Shown: positions 1-14,700 of the stretch, piece by piece
Position numbering within the stretch: position 1 is the first letter of the stretch
How the letters are laid out: every line of letters starts with the position of its first letter
Source of the DNA: Hydractinia symbiolongicarpus
Lineage: Eukaryota; Cnidaria; Hydrozoa; Anthoathecata; Hydractiniidae
Reading direction: 5' to 3'
Length of the DNA stretch: 64,000 bases
NCBI RefSeq assembly: GCF_029227915.1
Contig: NC_079889.1
Coordinates: 11,472,001-11,536,000 of the forward strand
Program-made: the position numbers and the translations under genes
The notes under the pieces: generated by a model
What the model was told of the DNA's origin: nothing
Database searches by the model: none
What the model saw: the letters and a program-made list of their open reading frames with translations, nothing else

Positions 1-530
1 AAGAACTCCACAGCTTTTAATAAAAAACCCTGTTTATAATTTAGAAGTATAGCTACAAGTGTATTACGAGAAAGCGTACACTGTTTTTCAGAAGTGCGCA
101 GTGTAATCTCAGGGGTATCGTAAGCTAGCTACCTGTGAATCAAATAACTATCGCACCCTAAACAAACATTTTGAGCAAATGTGGTCCCTTCAGCAGAAAC
201 CATGCCATACACTGCCGCCGCTCGCGATTACTTTGATTTTCCTTGAGCGATTAAGGCAACAGTCATATTACTGAATTACAGATATATGAAAAGGATTCTA
301 TTAAATCGTGTCAACAGCCCTGCACAGAAGCAATTACTGCGACAGCATTTAATAATTATATCATACCTGTTTAATTTCCTGAGAAAATATATGTAAGTGC
401 AGTGAGTGAGATGACATTAAAACTAGGTTATTATGATTGAGGGTATACCGGGCCTTACTCATGATTTCGTGTAAGGATACACTAAATTTCCCATGTCTAT
501 GAAAACATCGGTGCCGTGCACGTTACGATC
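1..530. other. Unique AT-rich DNA upstream of RPS14
   Basis: No convincing coding exon is visible on either strand. The end nearest 530 abuts the putative RPS14 transcription start and therefore should contain its promoter, but I see no TATA box at the expected distance, as is usual for ribosomal protein genes. Confidence 0.5.
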
Positions 531-569
531 CTTTTTTGTCTGAGACAGATTTGTGAGCACTGCAGTCTG
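531..569 (+). promoter_or_regulatory. Putative RPS14 5' non-coding exon with TOP-like start
   Basis: A C followed by six T residues at 531-537 resembles the 5' terminal oligopyrimidine (TOP) start of ribosomal protein mRNAs, which puts their translation under mTOR control. The stretch ends with a strong donor, CTG/GTGAGT (exon end 569). A matching acceptor, TTTATTTTAG, lies at 674-683, seven bases before the RPS14 start codon. This predicts a 39-nt leader exon and a 114-nt intron. The exon and the transcription start are inferred from sequence alone. Confidence 0.6.
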
Positions 570-690
570 GTGAGTCTTGAGCTCCATCTCCAATTATCTA
601 TAAATCTTGATGAATATCGCCTAGTTTGTTCATTGAAATCGTTAACTTTATCTGTATGGTTTCCTGGATTTACTTTATTTTAGCTTAATA

Positions 691-2924
<2,234 letters not shown>

Positions 2925-4050
2925 ACAATTTACAAAATATAAATTACTATGTAAACTTTGTAATTCTTTAAACCATTCTCATTTCAAATTGAATTTGCAT
3001 TCATGCCACTGTATTTCCTTGAAAAAAAAATTGGCTTTTTTATTGTCCAGATTTTCTGACCTTTTCTCAAAGGCTTATTGCAGAGAGATTTTTTAAAAAT
3101 AGTTACTACAAAAAAAAATTATATGCAGTACAAAAAACAGATGAATGACAGTACTGCAATATTTTATGCGGTAAACAAACACTAGGCACTCTGGGGAGCA
3201 AATTATGCGTGAGTTTTAACTCTGCGAAAGTGGGATTTCTGCGAAGCAAGATGTATTAGTACCATGCACAACCTCGTTTGTTTTAATGTTTAATGAAATC
3301 AAAGGCCAAATAGAAGTAGGGCTACAGTTGTTTTAAAAATGCATGCTAAATGTCGGGAAATTTCTGTCCTAATGTCAGGCATTCTAAAGTTTCCGTGTAA
3401 TGCATAACTTTTATTTTAATTTGTATTTCGATGTCTATTTTTATCTTAAGCTTGTATTTGTTTCATTCTTCTTTCTTTTTTACTTCATATGTATCGCATT
3501 TTTTTGATGAAAAATTAGGGGAGGCAAGTCGAAGTCGACTTTTGAGTGGATAGACATCATTACGCTGCACATATTTAGTGTTTTAGGAGGGACTGACAAA
3601 ATCCGTTAACGTAACGTCGTAAATTTTCAAAGTAAGCAGTTTGATTCGTTGTGCGCCCCCCAGATCTCTAAGGTTAGGTTGACGCTGTGAGCGATAATAC
3701 GAACTTGTCCAGAGTTTTTGCTGAACGAAATGTCAATGATTAAACAGAAACGAATAGCAATCAATGCAAGTCAAAACAAAGTGTAAAAAACAATCAAAGA
3801 AGTCGAAAAATAGTCCTTATGACCGTTCTGTTCAACATATTTTCCTGTTGCTAGGTCGTAGAACTTTAGATCGTAGTACGGCGGGTACGCATTTATATTG
3901 AACATCTACTAGTGGCTGTCGACGATGACGTCAATTCTGGAGTCAAATTTAAGACTTGTTGTTCCTTGGTCTGGGGGACTGTGGAAGGAAGTAAAACAGG
4001 TGGACAGGCTAGTGAGTTTGGCATTTGAACAGGATTGTATTGAGTAGAAC
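2925..4050. other. Intergenic region downstream of RPS14
   Basis: This contains the RPS14 3' UTR and then AT-rich DNA without a supported gene. Short open frames here show no family resemblance. Confidence 0.4.
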
Positions 4051-6776
4051 GTGTTCAGGTTTCTGCTGACACAATGCCTCAGAATGCACAATGCCAGGCG
4101 TCGTAGAGTAACAGAGGGACAACGGAAGAGTGGCTGATGGCTTTGAAAAAGATGGTTGATCTGCAGCTATTGGTGGTACGGTATCGATGATGGTAGGTAG
4201 CCGAATACAAATCATGTGACTTGTATTTGCAGAAGAACTGTCGGTTACGGAGAGTTAGTCTCCCGGAACCCACCACTTTCACAAGATCATCGTGTCCTTT
4301 ATCTTCCATGACGATTTCACTACGATCCCACCCACATCCCCTTTTTTTTTCTTTTTGATTGCGATTCAAACACTTTGTATGGTTACCGGCCTTGTTCTAA
4401 ATTAACACCTTGTCACCGTGCTGCAAGGGTCCAAGAGACTGGATATGGTCACCGAATTATGCTAACGACTTTATATAGCGTTCTTTCAAAGATCTTTCCT
4501 TTAGATTCTATGCCTCTTTCCCTCCTTCAGCAATGGTTGGATTATTAAAGGTAGATATGAAAAAATTTAGTCACGTAGTCAATGGCTAAACATGATTTCG
4601 GCAGGTGATAGTTTGCAAGTTTGATCAGGCGTGTTACGAAGCATAAGTAAGGCTCTAACCATATTGTCCGTATCTAAGGGGACACCATACTCATCAACAG
4701 TCGCTTGACTGTCTTGACAGGTACAATCTTTGTCAAAATATGTTGAGACAACACAGCTAACTTCGAAGTTCGCCACCACAAGTAATTGCGTAGATTAGTG
4801 GACTTAGGACTGTTTGGTTAAGTCCAAACTCCTAAAATGTAAGAATTGTTGCTGACCTCACCACGGCTTACGTGGATTTACGTAGATTATTTCGTTTTGC
4901 AAGCGTGCTAGAGAATGTGACTAGCACTTTTTAACACTGTCTGCCTGACCTACGTGTGTGCAAAAGTAGCGAATTCGAAAGCCTTCCGGCTGCAGCGCAT
5001 TGACTGTTTGACACTTTTGTCCATATTTCAAAAAGGAGGAAAAACTGTCCAAGATTGTACTTCCGCTCTTCCCATTTAATTACGGCAGATAGCTTAAAGA
5101 AAGGCGATAATGCACCCCCAAAGCTTAAAGAAGGATTGAATAGATTATGCTATAGTAGATTGTCACTTGGTATGTGAACTGGAACAGCAAATATCAGAAG
5201 TAATTTTCGTAGCGCAGTGCATAAGCCATTGAAGCCAGATTCTGAAGTACCTTGCCGAATACGAAATATCTCAGTCCATTAGTGAGGCGAACGTAATTAC
5301 ATGCTAGGGCCTCAAATGAAGTCGTTTGAATACAAGGCTCCACTGGCCGTAAATGACCTTGTGATGGTACAGTCCGTTTGCAGTCCACAAATAAATTAAG
5401 TTATTGGTTTGCGATCCGTAGCTGTCAGCAGGGTGTCACATCCGACGGTGAAAAAGTGTGTCTGCTCAAGAGAGCATGCTATAGCCAAAGCCTATTGGGA
5501 TTCTGCCGATCGTAAAAATAGTGAGCCAGAGAGAGTAAAAAACTATTCCTGTCTTCGATCAATCAGGGCGAACGCAAATACGACGCTTCGGGTCAAATAT
5601 CTGAACTCCTTCAAATATAGCATCCACAAAAATCTCCTTGAATCGAATTTTGACTTAGGACTGAACAATGGTTTGAAAGGAGCCATTACGAGACAGAGTA
5701 TTTTATAGTTCCCTACCTGTTGACATGTCCAAACCAAGATCGAACATCAGTAATCACTTCTTGAATATTCCCTAACGGTTTGGTTTTGGTAGGAGTTATG
5801 GAAAATCCAGCAAAACTAACTGTCTGCTGAAATTGAAACTTGTCTTGATGGAGAATAACTTCATTATGTAAGTCCAAGGAATCCATCACTCTCCACCATT
5901 GTCCCTCCATATCCAATAACCATCACCACTGGCTAAGAATTCTTGGGGATCAACTCTGCAGCAATAGCGGCTGCACAAGGTAATGAAAGTGGTGAAGTGT
6001 CTGTCCTCTGGGCGAATAGGAACAGAGTTGAAACCGTTCCAAGCGCCAGTGACCGACTTACACGTGTTAGGTGGGACTGCTTTCACTTGTTGGAAAGGAG
6101 CCTTTACATGGTGGGTTTCGCGTAGACAGTGAGCGTTCAGCGGTGACAGATCAACGGTACGCCTAGACGTACCATCACCCTTTCGATTTAGCAACATGCG
6201 ATGACACCATGACGATGGCTCACCAAAGGGAACCTTCTCTAGAACCCCCATGGCAACGTCGGCGCCAAGTTGTTACTCAACAGCATCTTGTCATTAAAGA
6301 GGAATAAAAGCAGACGTTTTTTATTGTGTAGCATTATCGTTGAAGGAAGTGGCTAATGGGTACATTGGTTAAAAGTAGAAGTAGGGTATCGCTGAATTAA
6401 TCATTCTTTCATTGCTGTTCTCTGGTGTACATGGTATATGAAGCTCTGTCCTAGCGAGACAACCACATGGTGTGATACCATCATCAACTGTGCATTCCTC
6501 GTCTGCAGAACCAACTTTTGGTAAATCTTTAGAGATAACATCAACCGGAATAAGGGCCTCGCGTCACAAGTAGAAACGGTAAGCTGATTGTTTAACATAG
6601 TTTATTATTGCTGCGGTTCGTGTATCTCCATCTTTACCATTACCACTTCAGAATCACTGGAAACTTTTATCTCTTCCTTATTTGCAGCATAAAGGGTGTG
6701 TCTAACCGGCATAACGTTGCGAGTAAAGAATCTACATTGGAGGAAATCAATAAGCCCTCAGCCCCTGTACCCGTGA

Positions 6777-6953
6777 CAACAGTCACCTTTAAAGGTGGAA
6801 CTTTTGGTGCTGGATGTTTTATGTGATGATAGTCTGCAGGATCAATAGCAACGGTTAGCTGGAGAGTAACATGTCGTGTCAACAGTCACCTTTAAAGGTG
6901 GAATTTTTGGTGCTGGATGTTTTATGTGATGATAGTCTGCAGGATCAATAGCA
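6777..6953. repeat. 74-bp direct duplication inside the gypsy relic
   Basis: Copies at 6777-6850 and 6880-6953 differ by one base (C or T in GGAAYTTTTGG) and are separated by 29 bp. They duplicate the protease-like segment of the gypsy relic. The near identity suggests the duplication is much younger than the element. Confidence 0.85.
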
Positions 6954-6954
6954 G

Positions 6955-6973
6955 CTAACCCTAACCCTAACCC
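6955..6973. repeat. Interstitial telomeric repeat (CCCTAA)3
   Basis: Three units of CTAACC follow directly after the second copy of the 74-bp duplication. This is the complement of the metazoan telomere repeat TTAGGG, in an internal position. Confidence 0.8.
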
Positions 6974-7199
6974 AACCCATTTTCACCCATGGTCTGAACC
7001 AAGCACTATGTCACTACGATCAAACGACATGGTTAACGCAGAACCCTCACTATTGGGAGACACCATGAAAGTACACATTTTGTGGATCCTCAGCAAGATA
7101 CCTCACGTCCTTACCTTTGTTTGCAAGACGATGTCGACATTCTCATCCTCGATATTATACGCAGTAACATCACTCTAAAAGTCTTTTGATTTGACGGTC

Positions 7200-8380
7200 T
7201 TATCTCCAAATTCCAGCATCCTTCTTTATTTGGTGGTTTTGAGGATTCAACTAGCACTGGGTAATGGCCAGACCTTTTAGGTCTTTGCATACACAATTGC
7301 CTCTATTATAGGTGATGCATTCATGCTAGCAGGACCAGCACAGCAATTTACCCTCCATCACAAGCCTCCGTCCACATTTTCATCTATCATACTCATCGAG
7401 TATACGTTCACAGTAATCGCATTATTGTTTCACCGCTTTTACCTTGAATCCCCTGTCATTACTCCTCAAACCGCAAAACCATATCCAATTGTCTATCAAC
7501 TGTATCTAGTAGGTTGGCAATATCATTCTCATTCTGCCCTTCTTTCACACTTTTTCCTATGAGAGCCGTGACCACAAATGGCGCAGAGACTCCAATACCG
7601 AGAAGAAATATCAGGACCGCTGCAGATACAAACCATTTAAATGATGACTCCTCTTTGGTACTTTGTTATTATACACTTTTCCACAATTTTTTGAGGTCCT
7701 TTTTCCTTTCATCAGAAAGGCAACAGTCCAGGACCTTGTCGGGATGCTACGCTACTGATGTTAGCTCGCCTTTTATTTGAGCCTTCTGTGCTTTTCGATT
7801 GTGATACTCATCAACCCAGTGTTTAGACAATCAGTAATTACACTTCTTTAATATTTTCGGTGCAACTCATCAATCTGGGACAGCCTTGATCGCCTTGAGT
7901 AGGGACTTTCCCTCTCTCTCTTTAAAGTTGCGCAGCTTATGCGCGCTCTGACTTTGCCGTATGAATGTCACGTGAACTTTTGCTAATGTCAGCAGTTATG
8001 ATAATATATGTTGATGACGTCACATGTTTTTAAGGGGGTAGCTGCGAAGGGACTCTGAAGCCGGGATTTGCCAGCGTTTCTTTTCTTTTTTTTGTCGAAT
8101 AAGCAACCATATCTCAAATCTCTAGCACCCTAAAACGTGGTTAGGGTAAATTTTCAAAAATGCCTGGCAACATAATTCGAGTATCTTTTCTTAATTCAGG
8201 AAAGTTTGTTCAAGTAACATTAAAAAAATAGCTTGAGAAGGTTTGCAAAAAAGAACATCTTCTCTCGAGCAAGCTTACGTCACATCTCTAATCTCTACAA
8301 CAATAACATTTATTTTTATTTTTAATGGCCAAGAAAAAATACAAAACAGGAAAGATCTTTGCCCACAAGTAGATCTGCAC
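7200..8380. other. Non-coding region, possible gypsy remnants
   Basis: Short open frames on both strands lack recognisable domains. The stretch may include the degraded gag end of the neighbouring gypsy element, but I could not identify a gag motif. Confidence 0.3.
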
Positions 8381-8382
8381 AA

Positions 8383-8498
8383 TACGCGTTGTCGACAACA
8401 ACACAACCACGTGAGATTTCAATTGTTTTGTGGAAGCTGATACGCGTTGTCGACAACAACACAACCACGTGAGATTTCAATTGTTTTGTGAAAGCTAA
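8383..8498. repeat. 58-bp tandem duplication
   Basis: Two adjacent copies (8383-8440 and 8441-8498) begin TACGCGTTGTCGACAACAAC and are nearly identical. GTTGTCGACAAC is itself a 12-bp perfect palindrome, so each copy carries a potential hairpin. Confidence 0.85.
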
Positions 8499-8599
8499 AT
8501 AAACAAACCAGAATTAAAACTTTGTTATTGAACTTCTTTACAACTAAAAAAAACGTACAAATATACATGAATATATCGTCTGTTTAAACAGTAACCTCT

Positions 8600-8668
8600 G
8601 GCAATTTAGGCTTGCGTACAGTAAAATAATTGAGCCAATTCAGGCTTGCGTACAGTAGAACAATCGAG
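8600..8668. repeat. 34-bp tandem duplication in SRA gene 3' UTR
   Basis: Two copies share AGGCTTGCGTACAGTA with a few differences. They lie just downstream of the stop codon of the minus-strand SRA gene, so they would be in its 3' untranslated region. Confidence 0.65.
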
Positions 8669-8726
8669 TTCTTCTCGGCGTTGCTTGGTCGAAAAACACA
8701 TTCTTAAAAGTGGCGACAATTTTACG

Positions 8727-11700
8727 TTATTCATTAACATCCGTGTGTTCTGTTTCTTTGACAATATTATTATTGTCATCCTGAAAAAACAAAAGAAAAA
8801 AAACGTCACCTAGAATAGACTTCGCTTGTTTATGTCTCAACACCATAACCCGGCTCATTCATCGTCACATAGAACCTAACGTGGATAAATGAATATAAAC
8901 ATGCGTAATTGAAGTGAAACATTTTCTTAAAGACTTCATTACACTGTCATTCAAATTTTAAAGAGCATCTGAATTGTTGCAATGGAAGTAGTATCAATTG
9001 AAATGACGATGCTACCATTTTCGAATTGGATGACTCTCAGTACATTGAATGATCAAAATAAAAACAACACAGACATCTTACGCATAACTCGTATGTTGGT
9101 ACTCATATTAATCCTTGAAAAAGTTTTATTCAACTTAATTAAAATGACGTTCGCATAAGTTCGCATACTTAAATCTTTTACTTGTTGACACACACAAATA
9201 CTTTTAAGCACAATTTTTGTCTGTTTTTTTATATCCTATTGAGTATTTTTATGCTATCCACGTTAATTATCGCGAGTTTGGCTGAAACTGAAAGTACGCA
9301 AAAAAATATAGTTTATTTATGATAGAATATGGGGATCACGTCTAAGCCTCATAACGCACGCCGTTCGCAGATGTTACTAAGCAGCATGTCGAACTTCCAA
9401 GCCTAATATCAGAAGAATGCAACATAAGATGCACACAAAGCAAAGCGAACAGATTGTAACTTGCATAGTAGGTACAAAATATGAAAATACTCTATTATCC
9501 TAAGTATGCGTTTAAAAAAACTTCAAGGAAAACGTAAAAATATAGAATAATCACAAAGTAATTTGTTATTCTCTCCTAGCTTTAGTATTAACAAAACCTA
9601 TTACCAAAGTAAAAATGTTGTCACTGTCCATTTCACAAATTTTAAGCATATTAAAAAAATAAGGTTATTTTAATAGACTATGCCAAAAGTTGTAACGTAG
9701 CTATGCATATTCACGTGTTTCAAAATTCAAATGTTATAATGCGCAAAAAGTACTCAAAACAAAATTGAGAAGGGTTCCACACCCAGCATCGGTAATTGTT
9801 CGTATATGCTTGATTTTCATAAAAATCTTTCTCAGCTAATGATAACGGGTCACATATAATCAGTTTGTTGAAATTTGACCAACTTATTACAGCTTGATAT
9901 GTATTAGTATGTTAAATTTTTTTGCATCACATATGTAAATGTTTGATACAACTACGAATAAGATGAGGCTCATTGAGATGGAGGAGTACATGCTTAGGAT
10001 TGTAGTAATATGTAAAGATTTTTAGAAAACAAAATATGCCCGTACTAAGGGCTGTGATGATTGCTGGTTGGTTTTGAATATGATTATCTTCCAATTTTGT
10101 TGTTTCAACTTTCAAGTGTGTGTAACTAGTGTCGCAAAATATCTAAAATATGAAAAATTTAAACATTTTGTCTGATTGTCTCAGAAAATAAATCTAAAAA
10201 CTGCAGTGTTGACAAAATAAATGTTGCAGCATTGTGATTGGCAACACACCCAAATTCTCTGTTTTGATTCTGTTGGTTGCGCACCTAACATAGATACAAA
10301 GATTGGATTCACTTGTCATCATTTGAGTGCTAACTTCTAAATGACGTGAAACACTTAATTAAGATTTTGTGAATCTAAAAGGCAACTATGAGTACAAGTA
10401 CTGATGTCTGAAGATCTGCCAGTGTAATAATCTGTCAGAATTTTTTTAAAAACTGAAGATTGGGTCGCTTATACACACCCTAATTCAATTAATCATAACA
10501 CACGTTAATAGCAGTACATATTTATAATACTGAAGTTTAAATATTTTGTGAAAATATTCAAATAACAATAAAAAAAATAATTAGATAATAAGAACTAATT
10601 ACCTGTATGCTTTCCTTCCAAGGCGGAGGTGCTTGATCTTCCATTCTCTTTAAAATATATTTACACACAATAAAACCACTCAAACCGACAGCTGACCAAC
10701 TTTTTTCAACGGTGTACAAACCTACAAATAATATTTTATAAAAGTTGACCTGTACCATACATTTTCTATCAACACAGTACATTTTAAGCCAGCCTATTGT
10801 GAATTGTTTTCTAATTTCACATACTTTTATAGTAATTTCTTCTCAATTTTATTGTTATTTATACATATTAGTTCTACGTTTGAAAAGTTTTGTTCCTTAT
10901 CGTTTGCTTCAATATAAGTTTTGGTTTATTGAGAGATCAATAAAATAAATTTTATTTGAACAATAAAATATGCTTATCTCGTTCTTACATTTCAATAAAT
11001 TTCATCCAATCTATGCTTACACACACTAATGATTTACAAAAGACAATTTCATGTTATTTTGAAGGTACGTACCATCGTATCTATAACCATACTCAGGTGC
11101 AAATTCACTCGGACATTTATATCCTCTTATAACTCGAACAGGATGGTGTGTTTCTACATTCCGTGATAATGCTAAATTCACTACAAAATAATAATAGAAA
11201 ATAAAAATCCTGCCAAATATTTTGTTATGCGCAATCATAAATATTTCTTGATAAGAAAAGGAAAAAAATTCATAAAAACACAATTTTAAAAATTATGTGG
11301 AATTCAGTGCAACAGGGTGACCACAGCTTCAAAGTTATATAATTTCTGGAAATTTTAGGAGAATTTAATTTGGTGTCAGAATTTAAGAGATAACACAGAA
11401 TGGATAAAAACATTACCACTCATTTTGCCACTATTTTGCTAAGCATATTTAGGAGAAATTAGGTTTTTTAGGTGTATTTTTAAGAGATTTTTTCAATTAG
11501 TGAGGGAACACTGACAATAATTTAGGAGAATTTAGATTAGTGAAAATATAAGGTTAATGATAAAAATCAGGAAATTTACGGATTTTGTGATTAAATATTT
11601 CAGAAGATTTTATCAAATTTTCAGCAGAGGCGAAGAGTTAAAAATAATCAACCTTTTTTTGTTGAATGTTACCAGGGTTATTTATTTACAGTACCTCGGT

Positions 11701-14700
11701 AATATCATTTAGCATACCAACCAGCATTAACAAACATACCACACTACTTTTGACACATTATAACGAGAAATAACAAGTTTAAAAAAAATGCATGTCCGCA
11801 CATACAATATTAGGAGAAATTGGATATTTTTTATTGGATAATTGGATATAAACTTTAGGCGGTGTGGCCACCCTTTAAAAGTAGCAAATATAAAATCCCT
11901 GCCTGCAATTCTGGCAATTTTTGTTGTGTTAAATGGAAGATAGATAAAAAAACACTCATATATTTCTTTAGCAGCTTTAAAACCACACACAAATTGTACC
12001 ACATATTTTTCATTTGTAAAGGATTCTTTTCTACAAGTATATTCTTCCTTACTTTTAGTAAATGTTTGATCTTTTGATTGAGGTGCAGTGCGAAGATTCT
12101 GAATAAATATATGAATATTAAACTAAATGAACTTGTACATGTATTATCTTCACTGATCACTATTTCCTTATTCATCTAAGTAATCCTAAAGTGCAATGTA
12201 GAATTATTCCTTAAACAAGAGTTGCTTTTTTACGAGAAAACGTGATCATGATTTTTACAATACCTCTTAAGTCGTTGACAAGCAGGAACACTTGTACTTA
12301 GTATACATAAGATGTATTGCAAGGTGTTTTAAAAGAAAAGGAAACAGTGCAACTTCCTAATGTCTTTAGTGGAACATTTACTAGTTTGTAAATACGCTGG
12401 TCTTTTTTATAGTTGTTGTTGTAATGTTTCTGATTTAGTACACCATCCTATTTAGGTTACTATTAAAATCGGTAATGGTGGAATTTGTAAAACTTCTTCA
12501 CCACCAATTTACAACTAGTGCAGATAGTGCAAGTAAAAAAATCTATCAGTTTAGTTACCTTGGGATTCGCTTTAGTTCCTTTTAAATCTCTTCCACCTAA
12601 ACGAAAAAAATATGAAAATGTCACACTCAATGTAAGGTATCTCGAAAAGAATTTTATAGTCTCCTATAGATTTTTTAATTGGCAGAGATTTTTTTAGTTT
12701 ATTTACAAATGAACGAAACGCGGGAAAATGTTCTTGAAGTGGAAAACAGTCAGAACACATATTCATACATGGACATGCATGGGCATACACGGGCATACAT
12801 ATTACTCCGCATTGCTTTCTTGTATTACGATAATACACGCTAGCTGTCTGTCTTTTCCCCCAAACCCTCAGTTTCAAATCCGGGGTTTTACAATTACAAA
12901 AACCAATTGCACTTATAAATGTAATAAACACTGTCCAATTAAATTCATTACTTCATGTTAACACGCGGGCAAAGATGCACAAAATAGCAATATGGGAAAC
13001 TTGTTCCACGGGCAATCCCCATGGAATTTTCCATGGGGTATAACGACGGGTTATCTGACTAGTTTTTGTTCTTTTTTTCATAGCTGGGACGATTGTTACA
13101 GTGTAAGTTGTGAAAGATATAAGTGATAAAAAATGTTAAACTTAAAAAACATGCACATTTAAGCAAAACTACTCCGGGTTAAATAAAATTTTTTGTTTTT
13201 ATGATACATCCCTTCTAGTTAGAATAATTGAAAAATTGAAAAAAAAAATTCAGCCGTTTTGTAGGTAAGACCTCAAACTTAGGGTGCATCAAATTTTCTC
13301 CCTCTTAGAAATCCTTCTGCTTTCAAATTTTTTTGCAAAAAATTTATATGAACTTATAGAAATGAATGAGTTCTTTCAAAATATCCATACATTTACATAT
13401 TATTGAATTGGTAAAAAGATACCATGCCCATATATTTGAACAAGCAGATTTTATTGGATATAACCTTTCCATTTGGTCTTGACAATTCATCATTCGCAAA
13501 TTCCAAATTCTGAGAGTGGAATGTTCAGGCCTTGGTAGCGGAGATATTACAAAAAAACAACAACACGTGTGCATAGTGGCGCACCGAAAGTTGTAATACC
13601 AAAACAAATCCCCTAAATCTTATTAACGATGTGTTTTTAATTTCTGAGATATTAAACATTCTTAATGTGTCAGACAATACGACCTGCATAGATTGTCCTT
13701 TTGTGATATATCTGAAAAAGAACTCGACAACGAAGTGTGATAGGTTATTTCTGAATTCCCATATTGTAATGCTGCGACAATTACTAAATAACTATGGAAC
13801 CGTTGTGCAAAAGTCGCGACTTAGAGACTCCATTTACAGGGTTGACGAAACCACTGTCAAAGGACGAAAAAAGTGATGCCTTCATCACAGAATATATAAC
13901 GTCAAGGGCCGAATCATTTTATGGTATATAGATACAAATCATAAGTTGGTACAATGGTCCTTCATTGTAACAGGGATAATTGATGGATTTAGTCGTTTGC
14001 CGTCAAGGACAACAACAAGTTTCCCCTTCTAATTGTGGTCCCTGAGTTCGTCAATACACTTCTCTCAAATGATACCAATAACCAGTTGTGTATCTAATAT
14101 TGGTAATATAATGGTACATTCCCTTCGTTTTTCTCAAATTTATCAACACAACTTTTTAAAATTCAACACTTCTCAATATATCTATATTCTCCGCTGTTTT
14201 GGTATACCCTGCTCTCTGCACTACAGGCGAAAATAACAATTGAGTGCTCTCCATTTGCGAGTGAGAACATCGTTTTGCAAAATTAAAATGTGAAAACTTA
14301 GTATGTGCGAATGACGTTTTGGCAAATTTGAAATGCCCGAATGCCAATTTTGCAAAATTTGAAATGTCCGAATTTCGATTTTGCGAATTTGAAATGTGTA
14401 AATGATAATTTTGTGAATTTGAAACATGTAAATAACGAATTTTGACAACCGAATGATGAATTATCACTACCAAATGATGAATTTACAAAACCGAATGATG
14501 AAGTTTGACGACCAAATTATGATTTGCAAACTCATTGCAGCTTGGCGTTCTATACAGTTGCGTACACAATTTGTTGTAACCTGCTAACAAAAAAATCACA
14601 AAAAAATGGTGTTAACTTTATTTTGTTGGAAATTTCCTAACATGGTTTCTTCATATAATATGCAATAAAGCCAAAACGCTTGTTGCATAGCATAAAACTT

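Larger units (their letters stand above)
4080..7200 (-). pseudogene. Decayed Ty3/gypsy retrotransposon pol
   Basis: Several broken minus-strand frames occur in the order of a Ty3/gypsy pol. From the 5' side: a protease-like piece (about 6667-6882) with VVTGTGA where a DTGA-type active site is expected; reverse transcriptase (5886-6251) with RRTVDLSPLNAHCLRETHH, PEDRHFTTFIT and FLASGDGY; the following RT segment with FQFQQTVSFAGFSITPTKTK (5713-5916); the connection region with VMAPFKPLFSPKSKF (about 5640-5700); RNase H traces resembling ALAIA...HFFTVGCDTLLTATDRKP (about 5350-5500); integrase end with LDTDNMVRALLMLRNTPDQ...LSPAE (4579-4779); and the integrase C-terminal tail with VKVVGSGRLTLRNRQF (about 4220-4330). 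The catalytic x-DD loop of RT is not visible and appears deleted. Frames shift repeatedly, so the element is dead. LTRs were not identified and both ends are approximate. Confidence 0.8.

Noticed and set aside
5409-5708. 99-codon plus-strand open frame
   Set aside because: It lies opposite the gypsy RT/RNase H remnants, whose minus-strand translation gives the recognisable motifs.
7323-7780. Two overlapping plus-strand open frames of 79 and 88 codons
   Set aside because: No domain or conserved pattern; may be shadow of a degraded gypsy gag or chance.
12572-12931. 119-codon minus-strand open frame
   Set aside because: It mostly lies in an SRA gene intron and is read in a frame that does not match the SRA exon at 12559-12596; no domain visible.
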